From Streptomyces sp. NBC_00448 (GTDB lineage Bacteria; Actinomycetota; Actinomycetes; Streptomycetales; Streptomycetaceae): DNA of 64,000 nucleotides. Location of the stretch: positions 248,001-312,000 of the forward strand of contig NZ_CP107913.1 in NCBI RefSeq assembly GCF_036014115.1. Direction: 5' to 3'. Positions 51,846-60,363 of this stretch are shown piece after piece (the first letter of the stretch is position 1; the number at the start of each line of letters is the position of its first letter). A program made the position numbers and the translations under genes. The notes under the pieces were generated by a model that worked only from the letters and a program-made list of their open reading frames with translations, searched no databases and had not been told where the DNA came from.

Positions 51846-54527
51846 GTGAGACGGTGGATCGGCACGCGTCCGCGCCGTGGGGCGGACGGCGGACGGCGGG
51901 ACGCGGAGGGTGCCGAGGCGGTGGGCGGGGCGGCGGGCGCGGGGCCCGGCTCCGTGGACGCGGTGGACCCGGACGCCATCCACGTCGAGGAGATCGACGG
52001 CGTCCACGTGGTGCGTACGGTGGGCGAGCCCGCGCCTGACCCGATGTCGATCGCCGAACTCGGCTACGCCATGGCCGCGCAGGACGGCACCACGGTCACC
52101 GTCGTGGTCGGCACCGAGAGCGAACGGGCCTGGTCGGGCCTGGAGGAAGTGCTCCACGGGCAGCGGCCCGGCTCGTTCCGCGAGGTGCTGCTGGTGCTGT
52201 CGCACGGCGCCACCGCCCGCGCGGACCGGCCGGCGGTCGCACGCAGGATCGTCGAACGGTGGGGTGTCCGCGTGGTCGCGCCCGACGGGGCGGCGCTGCT
52301 GGTGCCGGGCGGCTCGCTGTTCGTGCCGCGGCGCCCGGAGGACCCTGAGGAGACCGGGAGCGGCGCCGGAGCCGGCCGGAACCGCGGCTGGTGGCGGTTC
52401 GCCCCCGAGGGCGAACCCGAGCCGCTGGGACGGCAGTTGCCCGCGCCGTCGTGGCAGGCTGACCTGGACCGGCTGTCGGGGACCACGACCGGGGAGACCG
52501 CGATCCACCGGATTCCGGCGGGCGTGGCGCTGCGCCCGCTCGACGCACCCGCTCCGCTGCCCGGCGACCTGGCGTTCGCCGTACCGGTCGGCCCGGACCG
52601 GCCGGTGGTGCTGGTGGGCGCGCCCGGCGACGAGGTCGAGCTGACCCCGCACGACGTGGTCGGCGCCCTGACGCCGCTGCCGCCGCCGATACGCTCGGCG
52701 ATCCGGCTCGCCCCGGGCGGCAACAGCGACCTGCTCGCAGCCGGACAGCTGGCCGCGGACACGTTCCGCATCGAGGTGGAGGTGCTGACCGGCGCGCCAC
52801 TGATGACCGACGGCCTGTCACCCGACGGCGACACGCACCAGGTGCGCACCGTACTGATCGGACGGGACGGCACCCCCGCCTGGCGCCCCTTCGTGGAGTC
52901 GGTCGTGTGCCGCCCGCAGCTCGACGGCCCGCCCGTACCGCCGCTGCTGCTGCGCTGGCAGCCCCCGCTCAGGGGCGTCGGATCGGCGCGGACCGGGGTG
53001 CTGCGGCTCTCCGAGTCCTGGCAGGTCGCGGTGACCAGGGCCGGGCTGCGCGTGACCCGGGTGAGCGGCACGCCGATCGCACTCGCCGAGCGCCCGGTCG
53101 ACGCGGACGCGCCCGCGATCGAACTGGGCACGCCTGGCCGCCCGTTGGGCTCCTCCGCACTGCCCGCCCTCCGTACGCTGCTGGCCGCGCTCAGCCCGGA
53201 GGTACGCGAACGCGCGGTGCTCCACCTCTACGGCGACTGCGGCACGGAGCAGGCGCGCGAGTTGAGCCGGGTGCTGTCCGAGCACGGCGTCAAGCGGCTG
53301 CGGACCAAGCCGCCCCAGCCTGCCGCGCGCCGCCCGGCTCCCCCGGCCCGGCCCCGCCCGCTCCCGGCGGCACCGGCGGTCCCCGCGCTCCCTGCGCCCG
53401 ATGGGTCCCGCCAGGGGCCCGGGCCGCGGCTGCCCGCCCGTCCCTTGCCGCCCCGGCCGCCGGGCGCCGGTCAGGCAGGGCCGGTGCCGGTTCCAGTTCC
53501 GGCACCGCCCCCGGCACCAGTGAGCGCGCCTCCGCCTCCGGCCGCACCCGCACTCGTGTCGGCCCCCGCGCCCACACCCGCGCCCGACACCCGAAGTGCC
53601 GTACCCGGCAAGGCCGTCGAGCCGTCCACGGCGCCCCGGCCCATACCACCGCGGCCGCCGGCCGGCACGGCTCCCCCGGCGCCCATACCGCCAGGACCCG
53701 TACCGTCAGAACCCGCACCGCCGGCGCCCGTACCGCCCGTGGTGCGACGGCCGGTGCTGACACCGTCGTTCGGCCTGGGCCACCGTAGTTCCGCCGCCCA
53801 GCGCGAGGCGTTCCGGGCTCTGGTGCCGGACGAGGTCTGGCGCGGGCAGGAGGAGGCCGTCGAGCGGATGCTGGGCCGTGCGGCCACCGAGGAGATGGGC
53901 AAGTGGGCACCGCATCCCGTCGACGTGCTGGCCGTCCACCTGTACCTCACCACGGGGGACGGCCCGCTCGGCCACCTCGCGCTCGGCGCCGCCCTGCGCG
54001 CGGGCGACCCGCGCGTGCTGCCCTACGCCGCGTGCCTCGCGTCGGGCCTGGGCCGCATGGTGCCGTATCGGGGCCCCGCGTTCAGGAGCGGTGACGCGAT
54101 GGCGCCCGAGCGGACCGTACCCGGCGGGCTGCTGCGCGCTCCCGGCCCGGTCAGCGCGTTGACCGCGAACCTGCGCGGCCCCACCGCGACCACCCGGTAC
54201 GCCGTCTGGTCCGAGAACGGGCGACGGGTCCGCCTGGAGCGCGGTGGCGCCCAGCCGCGCACCGGCGGCGCCGCGGAGTCCGCGGACGAGGTCGTCTTCG
54301 CGCCGGGCACGACCTTCCGCGTGCTGGACATCCGCGAGGTACGCGGGTCCGGCGTGGTGCTGCTGCGGGACGTGACGAGCGGCGCGGGCTCGGGCACGGC
54401 GGCCGAGCAGGACCGGGCCGCGCTGCTCGCCCTCACCGAGGCGCTGGACGAGGGCGTGCCGTCCGGCAGCAGGGGCCGGGTCCGGCGCTGGCCGGCGCGC
54501 TGCTCGGGCCCCGCGGGCTGGGAGTGA
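51846..54527 (+). CDS. Large protein with Pro-rich linker and putative ADP-ribosyltransferase-like C-terminus
   Basis: An 893-residue soluble protein without signal peptide or membrane helix. Residues 35-480 form a globular part (EVLLVLSHGATARADRPAVA, RRIVERWGVRVVAPDGAALL, then repeated beta-rich segments). Residues 490-630 are Pro/Ala-rich linker. The end (640-893) opens with WRGQEEAVERMLGRAATEEM and then has the layout of R-S-E ADP-ribosyltransferases: VPYRGPAF (Arg742), a central strand, ATTRYAVWSENGRRVRLERG, and DEVVFAPGTTFRVLDIREV with Glu815. The serine motif is not clear, so catalysis is unproven. Starts are GTG 51846 or TTG 51843; ribosome binding site weak. It could be a toxin-like or regulatory effector. 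Confidence 0.7.
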   Translation: MRRWIGTRPRRGADGGRRDAEGAEAVGGAAGAGPGSVDAVDPDAIHVEEIDGVHVVRTVGEPAPDPMSIAELGYAMAAQDGTTVTVVVGTESERAWSGLEEVLHGQRPGSFREVLLVLSHGATARADRPAVARRIVERWGVRVVAPDGAALLVPGGSLFVPRRPEDPEETGSGAGAGRNRGWWRFAPEGEPEPLGRQLPAPSWQADLDRLSGTTTGETAIHRIPAGVALRPLDAPAPLPGDLAFAVPVGPDRPVVLVGAPGDEVELTPHDVVGALTPLPPPIRSAIRLAPGGNSDLLAAGQLAADTFRIEVEVLTGAPLMTDGLSPDGDTHQVRTVLIGRDGTPAWRPFVESVVCRPQLDGPPVPPLLLRWQPPLRGVGSARTGVLRLSESWQVAVTRAGLRVTRVSGTPIALAERPVDADAPAIELGTPGRPLGSSALPALRTLLAALSPEVRERAVLHLYGDCGTEQARELSRVLSEHGVKRLRTKPPQPAARRPAPPARPRPLPAAPAVPALPAPDGSRQGPGPRLPARPLPPRPPGAGQAGPVPVPVPAPPPAPVSAPPPPAAPALVSAPAPTPAPDTRSAVPGKAVEPSTAPRPIPPRPPAGTAPPAPIPPGPVPSEPAPPAPVPPVVRRPVLTPSFGLGHRSSAAQREAFRALVPDEVWRGQEEAVERMLGRAATEEMGKWAPHPVDVLAVHLYLTTGDGPLGHLALGAALRAGDPRVLPYAACLASGLGRMVPYRGPAFRSGDAMAPERTVPGGLLRAPGPVSALTANLRGPTATTRYAVWSENGRRVRLERGGAQPRTGGAAESADEVVFAPGTTFRVLDIREVRGSGVVLLRDVTSGAGSGTAAEQDRAALLALTEALDEGVPSGSRGRVRRWPARCSGPAGWE

Positions 54528-54745
54528 CGCCGAACTGCCGCCGAGGAGAGCCCTGGTGCCGTTCCTCGGTCGGCCGCCGATCGGGCCGGTGGCCGGGGTG
54601 ACCGTAGCGGCGGCGGCGAGGCCGGTCAGCTCGGCGCCGGCACCCTGCTCGGCGACCTGGACGCCGTCGGTGCCGCCTTCGCACCAGCCAACGCCGCATC
54701 AGGCGACGTTCGCCCTGTCTTCGAGGTGAGATACGGTCCTCGGCC
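54528..54745. other. Intergenic region with coding-like remnant
   Basis: No complete gene. One plus-strand frame near 54620-54720 reads protein-like sequence (GQLGAGTLLGDLDAVGAAFA) without start or ribosome binding site and may be a leftover of a decayed gene. Confidence 0.3.
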
Positions 54746-55315
54746 ATGGGCCAGTTGGTATTGATCAGGCACGGCGAGACCGCGTGGAGCCGGACCGGGC
54801 AGCATGCCGGCCGCACCGACCTGCCGCTGACCGAGGCGGGCGAGGACTCGGCTCGTGCGCTCGCGCCTCGGTTGGCCGATCGGGAGTTCGCCGCCGTCCG
54901 CACCAGCCCGCTGACTCGCGCGGTTCGGACCGCCGAACTGGCCGGACTGAGGGGCGCGGAGCCCGACACCGACCTGATCGAGTGGGACTACGGCCGCTAC
55001 GAGGGGCTGACCGCCGAGCAGATCCAGGAGCTCAAGCCCGGCTGGGAGCTGTGGCGCGACGGCGTCGACGGCGGCGAGGACGTCGGGCAGGTGACGGTGC
55101 GGGTCGATGCCTTCCTCGGCCGGGTCCGGCCGCTGCTGGACCAGGGCGACGTGGCCGTCGTCGCGCACGGCCACCTGTCACGCATCCTCACCGCGCGTTG
55201 GCTCAGGCTTGACGCGTCGGCCGGGCGGCAGTTCGGGCACCCGCATCCGGGCACGATCAACACGCTGGGTTACGAGCACGGGCTGCCGGTCGTGCTCGGT
55301 TGGAACGTGCCGTAA
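54746..55315 (+). CDS. Histidine phosphatase (acid-phosphatase-like)
   Basis: A 189-residue histidine phosphatase: LIRHGETAWSRTGQHAGRTD with the catalytic His, RTSPLTRAVRTAELAGL, the acid IEWDYGRYEGLTAEQI and the second His in AHGHLSRIL. The pattern matches phosphoglycerate-mutase-like acid phosphatases, for example those acting on ribazole or sugar phosphates. The ATG has CGAGG upstream. It is unlike the other histidine phosphatase in the window in motif detail (RHGET versus RHAES). Confidence 0.9.
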   Translation: MGQLVLIRHGETAWSRTGQHAGRTDLPLTEAGEDSARALAPRLADREFAAVRTSPLTRAVRTAELAGLRGAEPDTDLIEWDYGRYEGLTAEQIQELKPGWELWRDGVDGGEDVGQVTVRVDAFLGRVRPLLDQGDVAVVAHGHLSRILTARWLRLDASAGRQFGHPHPGTINTLGYEHGLPVVLGWNVP

Positions 55316-55529
55316 TACCGGCTGTCCCCAGCCGGCCTGATCCGGCACCGGCTCGTCCTCGCGGCGAACGGCGGCGCCCTCGTGAACATCGCCGCGTCGG
55401 CGCCCGGTTCGACGTTTCTCACGCCTGAGCCCGGCCCGGCGCCCGGACCGGCCTGCGGGCCGACGGCCCGCCCCTCCCCCGGCGAACCCGGCGTCGTGTC
55501 GCGGGCGGCCGAACCCGCGGGTGAAGCGG

Positions 55530-56126
55530 TCAGCCGCGGCCCCGGGCGCTGCGTTCCCCCTCGGTCGCATCGCCGAGGCGCCCATCCGTCAGGATCGCCC
55601 CCGCGACCACGTCGAAGAGGCGATCGGCGCGGGGTGCGAGCGAGGGCTGGTCGCCGAGCCAGGCGAGCATGGCGATCAGCGCGAACAGGTCGGCGCCGTC
55701 GATGTCGCTCCGCGCCGTGCCCGCGGCCTGAGCACGGGTGAGGAGCCGCGCACCGGCCGCGCGCAGGGTGACGCAGGAGGCGTGGAGCGCGGACTCGGCG
55801 TCCTCGATGGCGGCCGCCATCAGCTCGGTCACGCCCCGGTACTCGGTCGCCCACACGACGCAGTCGCTCAGCCATGTGACGAGGGCGTCCTCGGGCGCGC
55901 TCGATGTCTCGAACGCGCCCGCCTTCGCCGTCAGTTCGTCGAAACTCGTGCGGAGCAGGGCGTCGAGCAGCGCCTCGCGGGTCGGGAAGTGCCGCAGCAG
56001 CGTCGCGAGCCCCACGTCGGCCCTGCGCGCGATGTCGCGCAGCGAGGCGTCGACGCCCTGCTCGGCGATGACGGTGCCCGCGACGGCGAGCACGTGGTCA
56101 CGGTTCTTCCTGGCGTCCGCCCGCAT
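55530..56126 (-). CDS. TetR-family transcriptional regulator
   Basis: A 198-residue TetR repressor. The N-terminal helix-turn-helix reads GVDASLRDIARRADVGLATL, LRHFPTREALLDALL; the C-terminal ligand domain is all helical (LVTWLSDCVVWATEYRGVTE). It is divergent from a quinone-oxidoreductase gene 110 bp away, and the gap holds three 21-bp-spaced operator-like repeats. Repression of both genes, relieved by an electrophile or quinone-like ligand, is the expected scheme. Confidence 0.88.
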   Translation of the reverse strand: MRADARKNRDHVLAVAGTVIAEQGVDASLRDIARRADVGLATLLRHFPTREALLDALLRTSFDELTAKAGAFETSSAPEDALVTWLSDCVVWATEYRGVTELMAAAIEDAESALHASCVTLRAAGARLLTRAQAAGTARSDIDGADLFALIAMLAWLGDQPSLAPRADRLFDVVAGAILTDGRLGDATEGERSARGRG

Positions 56127-56134
56127 CTGTCCCC

Positions 56135-56164
56135 TTGACTATCCGGATCAGTGGTCCATATATT
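56135..56164 (+). promoter_or_regulatory. Probable promoter of the quinone oxidoreductase gene
   Basis: TTGACT (56135-56140) and TATATT (56159-56164) are 18 bp apart. The first operator repeat lies between the two boxes and the second immediately downstream, so a bound repressor would block RNA polymerase. Confidence 0.6.
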
Positions 56165-56199
56165 CGGATCAGCGGTCCATTTATGTGGATCGCCGATCC
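56145..56199. promoter_or_regulatory. Three 21-bp-spaced GGATC-N3-GRTCC operators
   Basis: Near-palindromic 13-mers begin at 56145 (GGATCAGTGGTCC), 56166 (GGATCAGCGGTCC) and 56187 (GGATCGCCGATCC, arms perfect). The 21-bp spacing equals two helical turns, putting all three on one face of the DNA. They fill the gap between the divergent TetR and oxidoreductase genes. Confidence 0.75.
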
Positions 56200-56236
56200 G
56201 ATTCAGCGTAGCCCGCAGCGCGAGCAGGAGAAAACG

Positions 56237-57256
56237 ATGCCGACACACACGATGAGGGCGGTCCGGCTCCACGAGCACGGCGGCCCCGAGGTACTGCGCT
56301 ACGACGAGGTGCCGATTCCCGTGCCGGGCCCGGGCGAGGTGCTCGTCCGCGTGCACGCGGCCGGCGTCAACCCGCCGGACTGGTACCTGCGCGGCGGGCT
56401 GACCACGATCCCCGGGGAGCCGGATTCGACGGTCAGCCTGCCGGTGGTTCCGGGCACGGACGTGTCGGGTGTCGTCGAGGCCGTCGCCGCCGACGTGGAC
56501 CGCCTCGCCGTCGGCGACGAGGTCTTCGGCCTGCTGCGCTTTCCCAGCTTCGACGGCAGCGCCTACGCCGAGTACGTGGCCGCGCCCGCCTCGGACCTGG
56601 CCCGCAAGCCGGCCGGCGTCGACCACGTGCACGCCGCCGGGGCGCCGATGGCCGGACTCACCGCGTGGCAGTTCCTGATCGCACTCGGCCACGACCGCCC
56701 CTCACCCTTCCAGCCGGTGCCGCATCGCCCGGTCCCACTCGGCCCCGGCACGACGGTGCTCGTCAACGGCGCCGCCGGCGGCGTGGGCCACTTCGCGGTG
56801 CAACTGGCGAAGGGGAAGGGCGCCCACGTCATCGCGGTGGCCTCCGGCGCTCACGAGGCGTTCCTGGCCGAACTCGGCGCCGACCGGTTCATCGACTACA
56901 CCAGGAGTCGCCCCGAGGAACTCGTGCACGGCGTCGACCTCGTCCTCGACACCGTGGGCGGCCCCGACAGCAGGCGCCTCCTGCGCACGCTCAAGCGCGG
57001 CGGCGCCCAGTTCCCCGTGTTCCCCGGGGACTTCGACGACGAGGAGGCCGCGAAGCTGGGGGTCGCGGTCTCCCTCGCCCAGGTCCGCTCGAACGGCGCG
57101 CAACTCGCCGAACTGGGGGACCTGCTGGACGCGGGCACGGTCCGCGTCGCGATCGACAGCACGTTCCCGCTGGCGGACGCGCGGGCCGCGCACGAGCGCG
57201 CCGCGCGAGGACACATCCAGGGCAAGATCGTGCTCACCGTCGCTCAGGATGCGTAG
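56237..57256 (+). CDS. Quinone-oxidoreductase-type NADP-dependent oxidoreductase
   Basis: A 339-residue zinc-free medium-chain reductase: AVRLHEHGGPEVLRYDEVP, VHAAGVNPPDWYLRGG, VLVNGAAGGVGHFAVQLAKG (NADP loop) and VDLVLDTVGGPDSRRLL. Such enzymes reduce quinones or enones and protect from electrophiles. AGGAG precedes the ATG. It is the likely target of the divergent TetR regulator. Confidence 0.9.
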   Translation: MPTHTMRAVRLHEHGGPEVLRYDEVPIPVPGPGEVLVRVHAAGVNPPDWYLRGGLTTIPGEPDSTVSLPVVPGTDVSGVVEAVAADVDRLAVGDEVFGLLRFPSFDGSAYAEYVAAPASDLARKPAGVDHVHAAGAPMAGLTAWQFLIALGHDRPSPFQPVPHRPVPLGPGTTVLVNGAAGGVGHFAVQLAKGKGAHVIAVASGAHEAFLAELGADRFIDYTRSRPEELVHGVDLVLDTVGGPDSRRLLRTLKRGGAQFPVFPGDFDDEEAAKLGVAVSLAQVRSNGAQLAELGDLLDAGTVRVAIDSTFPLADARAAHERAARGHIQGKIVLTVAQDA

Positions 57257-57295
57257 CCGCCCCACGCCTCCTCACGCCTCGGGGCCGGCCCCGCG

Positions 57296-57670
57296 CTACG
57301 CCGACGGCCGGCCCAGTTGACGGATGCGCCGCACCCTTCCGTCGTCGGCGACCTCGCCGATCAGCATCCACTCCATCACCACGGTCCCGAGCTTGCGGTG
57401 TTCGGCGCTGAGGCGGCAGCGTGCGGCGAACCGCCGCCCGTCGACGAGGAGTTCGTCGATCCGCATCCCGGTGGCGGTGACGTTCTTGCGGGCCGGTGCC
57501 GCGTGCGCGATCAACTGCTCGCGGGTGAGCTCCGTGCCGTCGGTGACCCAGACCGCGTCGCCGGTCAGGGTGCGATCCACGATCAGCGCGGGGTCCTCGT
57601 CGGACAGGGCGATGTCGCGGGTGTAGTCGATCAGGAGGCGGCGTGCCGCCCGTTCGGTTGTCTCTGACAT
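57296..57670 (-). CDS. SnoaL/NTF2-like small protein
   Basis: A 124-residue protein of the NTF2-like (DUF4440/SnoaL) fold: LIDYTRDIALSDEDPALIVD, TGDAVWVTDGTELTREQLIA, HAAPARKNVTATGMRIDELL and a strand-rich C-terminus (VVMEWMLIGEV). It may be a small hydrolase, isomerase or binding protein. It is divergent from a TetR gene 38 bp away, with the TetR operator-like palindrome in the gap; joint control is likely. Confidence 0.8.
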   Translation of the reverse strand: MSETTERAARRLLIDYTRDIALSDEDPALIVDRTLTGDAVWVTDGTELTREQLIAHAAPARKNVTATGMRIDELLVDGRRFAARCRLSAEHRKLGTVVMEWMLIGEVADDGRVRRIRQLGRPSA

Positions 57671-57697
57671 GACTGCCATCCTTGGCGGGGCTGTTAG

Positions 57698-57708
57698 GGT
57701 TGTCAACC
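57698..57708. promoter_or_regulatory. Palindrome GGTTGTCAACC at the TetR start codon
   Basis: GGTTG and CAACC flank a single T and end directly before the GTG of the TetR gene. A TAGGGT (57695-57700) could be the -10 box of a leaderless mRNA. The gap to the divergent NTF2-like gene is only 38 bp, so one bound repressor could cover both promoters. Confidence 0.6.
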
Positions 57709-58293
57709 GTGTCAGAGATAAGGCGCCGCCGTCAGCGGGTGGAAGTCGGGCGCAACCGTGCCGCCGTGGTGTCGGCGGCGATCCGGGTGCTTGCCGAGCG
57801 TCCCGAGGCGAGCATGTCCGAGATCGCGTCCGAGGCCGGTGTGACGCGGCAGACCACGTACGTGCACTTCGGCACGCGCGAGGCGCTCCTTGCGGCGGTG
57901 CGCGACGAGTTGAGCCGCAGGGCGTTCGCGGTGCTGGAGGCCGCCGACCTCGAAGAGGGCACCGCCACCGCGGCGCTCGGCCGGTTCCTCGGCGCCGTCG
58001 GGACGCTCCTGGCCGAGCAGACGGCGCTCGGCCGGCCGGGCGGCGATCCGGACGCGGACGCCTCGCGCCACCTGCCGGTCGAGCAGCGCCTGGAGGCGCT
58101 GATCCGCCGTGGGCGCGAGGGCGGCGAGTTCACCACCGGCCTGGAGACCGGCTGGCTGGTCGCCGCCACGATCGCGCTCGGCCACGCCGCCGACCAGCAG
58201 ATCCGCGCCGGCCGCCTGGACGCGCCGGCCGCGGCGGAGCAGTTCCGGTCGTCGGTGATGCGCCTGTACGAGGCAGGCGATCCCGGCCTCTGA
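57709..58293 (+). CDS. TetR-family transcriptional regulator
   Basis: A 194-residue TetR protein with the helix-turn-helix EASMSEIASEAGVTRQTTYV, HFGTREALLAAV. The GTG start is immediately preceded by a palindrome and lacks a ribosome binding site, implying leaderless translation. An in-frame start nine codons earlier would lie across the palindrome and is less likely. It probably represses itself and the divergent NTF2-like gene. Confidence 0.86.
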   Translation: MSEIRRRRQRVEVGRNRAAVVSAAIRVLAERPEASMSEIASEAGVTRQTTYVHFGTREALLAAVRDELSRRAFAVLEAADLEEGTATAALGRFLGAVGTLLAEQTALGRPGGDPDADASRHLPVEQRLEALIRRGREGGEFTTGLETGWLVAATIALGHAADQQIRAGRLDAPAAAEQFRSSVMRLYEAGDPGL

Positions 58294-58371
58294 CCGTGAC
58301 GAACGGCGCCCCCGCGTCAGGCGCCGGTCCCACCGCGGTACGGCCTTGGCCGCACCCGCCCCTTCTCCGCC

Positions 58372-59055
58372 TCACTCCCCCGTGTCACCTCGGCCGGCCG
58401 CGCGGTCGTCAACACGCGGCGGTTCCGCGACGCCGACGATGCTCCCGTCGAGGGTACGGACCTGGACCGACCAGCCCAGCGCGGTGAGGTCGTCCGTGAG
58501 GGTCCGGGCATCGTGGAAGACCTTCACGATGCGGTACTGGCTGCCGTCGTCGAGCCGGCGCAGCGCCGCCGGGGTCGGCTGGTCCGGCAGGACGTCCTCG
58601 TACGCCGCCGTGGCGGGGCCGTCATCGACGAAGACCGTCCGGCCGCCGGGCGCGAGTGCGGCGGCGACGATGTTCCAGAAGGCGGGCAGCCGCGCCGGCG
58701 GGACATGGGAGAGCCAGAAGGCGAAGAACACCGTGTCGTAGCGTCGCGGCGGCCGCCACGTGAACAGGTCGGCCTGGAGGAACTCGACCGAGGAGGAGGT
58801 GGTGCGCGCCCGGGCCAGGGCCAGCACTTCCGCTGACGCGTCGATGGCCGTCACCGAACGGGCCCGCGCGGCAAGGCCCGGGGTCCACCGGCCCGTCCCG
58901 CAGGCCAGTTCCAACACGTCCCCGGCGATCGGGAGTTCGTCGACGACCGTCAGCAACTCCCGCAGGGCTTCGTAGGTCGCGTACTGCCGGTCGTACTCGG
59001 CCGCGCCGGCCCGGTAGTAGACCCTCTGCTCCGCCAGAAGTGCGGTGTCGTCCAT
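58372..59055 (-). CDS. Class I SAM-dependent methyltransferase
   Basis: A 227-residue methyltransferase. Motif I is VLELACGTGRWTPGLA, strand 2 ends in AIDASAEVL, and the later FLQADLFTW and DTVFFAFWLSHVP fit the Methyltransf_25/11 families. Substrate unknown. It is convergent with the TetR gene. A second, only distantly similar methyltransferase gene lies at 32327-33142. Confidence 0.88.
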   Translation of the reverse strand: MDDTALLAEQRVYYRAGAAEYDRQYATYEALRELLTVVDELPIAGDVLELACGTGRWTPGLAARARSVTAIDASAEVLALARARTTSSSVEFLQADLFTWRPPRRYDTVFFAFWLSHVPPARLPAFWNIVAAALAPGGRTVFVDDGPATAAYEDVLPDQPTPAALRRLDDGSQYRIVKVFHDARTLTDDLTALGWSVQVRTLDGSIVGVAEPPRVDDRAAGRGDTGE

Positions 59056-59214
59056 GGTGCGGGCTCCTCTCGACAGGGGCGCGGTCGAAGCCCTTCACGC
59101 CTGGCTCGCCGACTTGGTTCCACCGCCACTGTCGGCCTTCACCTTCGGGCAAGGTCGAGTACGGCCGAGGTCAAGCACCCGGAGGCGGCGGTCGCCAGGC
59201 CACGCCGGAGGGGC

Positions 59215-60363
59215 TCACTGGAAGCGCCAGCGGAAGTCGTCCTTCGGATTGGTGCCGCAGGGGTCCTGTTCGAGCCGGGCGTCCTCGCGGCCGGTGCCGA
59301 CGCCGGGCACGTTGACGCACATACCGCTGCTGTAGTCGCGAAGCCAGTACGTGCCGTCCGGGCGCGGGTCCAGCCACCAGAGCTGGTTGTCGGCCTTCGT
59401 CCGGTTGCAGGCGAACTCCTCGATCTTCGTGCCGGCCGGCTCCGCGCCGTAGTTCGGCAGGTCCATGCACAGCCCGTCCTTGTGGTTCCGGATCACGAAC
59501 AGGCTGGCGCCCTGCGGGCCACCGCTCCTGTACGCGACCTGAAGGTCCCACAACTGGTTGTCGCCGTCGGTGCCGTCGCAGTCGTACTGGTTGACCGGCC
59601 CGTCGCTCGTCCCGTCGCCGAAGCCGGGTACGTCGGCGCACAGGTGGGTGGTCACGTTGTCGATGAGCACCTTGCTCGCGCTGGAGGCGGCGTTCGCGCG
59701 GGCGCGGGCGGCGGCCGCGGTCGACACCTTCTTCTTCGGCGTCGACTTCGGCGTCGCCGTATGCTTCGGCGCGGATTTCCCGGAGGCCTTGCCGGTCGTT
59801 CCCGGGTGCGGGGTGCCGGCGGCGCGGTGCGGGTGCGCGGGCGGCTTCTTCGACGCGTGGGGCGACGCCTTCGCGGTGGGCGACGCGGTGCTGGTGACCG
59901 TGGCCGGCAGCGTCTGCGGGGTGTCGCCGTGCGGGTCGGCGGACGGGATGTCACGGGTCTGCGCGGCGGGGGCCGCGCCGTGGTGCTGCCAGGTGGTGAC
60001 CGCGAACGGGAGCGTGGCGCCGATCGCCACGACCACGCCCACCGTGATCAGTACCGGCAGCGAGCGGGCCGCCGACCGCCGCCCGCCCTCCGGGCCCTGC
60101 CCGGAAGCACCGCCGGAAGCGCTGCCGCCCCCACCGCCGGAACCGCCCGCGGCGGGCTGCACGGACCCGGGCGGTTCCCCGGCGCCCGCCGTCCCCGCGG
60201 CGCCGCCGGTCGCGGTCCGCGCGGGTGCGGCCGGCGGGGGGCCGTCGGGCACCGAGGGCATCACGACCGCGCGGCGGACCACCACCGCCGGTGCGCTGTC
60301 GTCGTCCGGCTCCGGCCGGCTGCCGTCGGCGCCAGGGTCCCGCGGGGGCCGCGAGGTGGGCAT
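59215..60363 (-). CDS. Membrane-anchored ricin-type lectin protein
   Basis: A 382-residue protein with a disordered cytoplasmic N-terminus (Pro/Gly-rich), a single transmembrane helix (SLPVLITVGVVVAIGATLPF, about residues 101-120), a Thr/Pro/Lys-rich extracellular stalk and a C-terminal beta-trefoil with ricin-type signatures (CADVPGFGDG, NQLWDLQVAY, CMDLPN, NQLWWLDPRP, CVNVPGVG). It may hold the lectin domain at the cell surface for carbohydrate binding. Its 5' side carries two perfect copies of TCCGTAAGGT, one overlapping the ribosome binding site. Confidence 0.82.
   Translation of the reverse strand: MPTSRPPRDPGADGSRPEPDDDSAPAVVVRRAVVMPSVPDGPPPAAPARTATGGAAGTAGAGEPPGSVQPAAGGSGGGGGSASGGASGQGPEGGRRSAARSLPVLITVGVVVAIGATLPFAVTTWQHHGAAPAAQTRDIPSADPHGDTPQTLPATVTSTASPTAKASPHASKKPPAHPHRAAGTPHPGTTGKASGKSAPKHTATPKSTPKKKVSTAAAARARANAASSASKVLIDNVTTHLCADVPGFGDGTSDGPVNQYDCDGTDGDNQLWDLQVAYRSGGPQGASLFVIRNHKDGLCMDLPNYGAEPAGTKIEEFACNRTKADNQLWWLDPRPDGTYWLRDYSSGMCVNVPGVGTGREDARLEQDPCGTNPKDDFRWRFQ

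Noticed and set aside
55316..55529. Possible small gene between phosphatase and TetR genes
   Set aside because: Open frames on both strands are Pro/Ala/Arg-rich without start signals; no feature could be supported.
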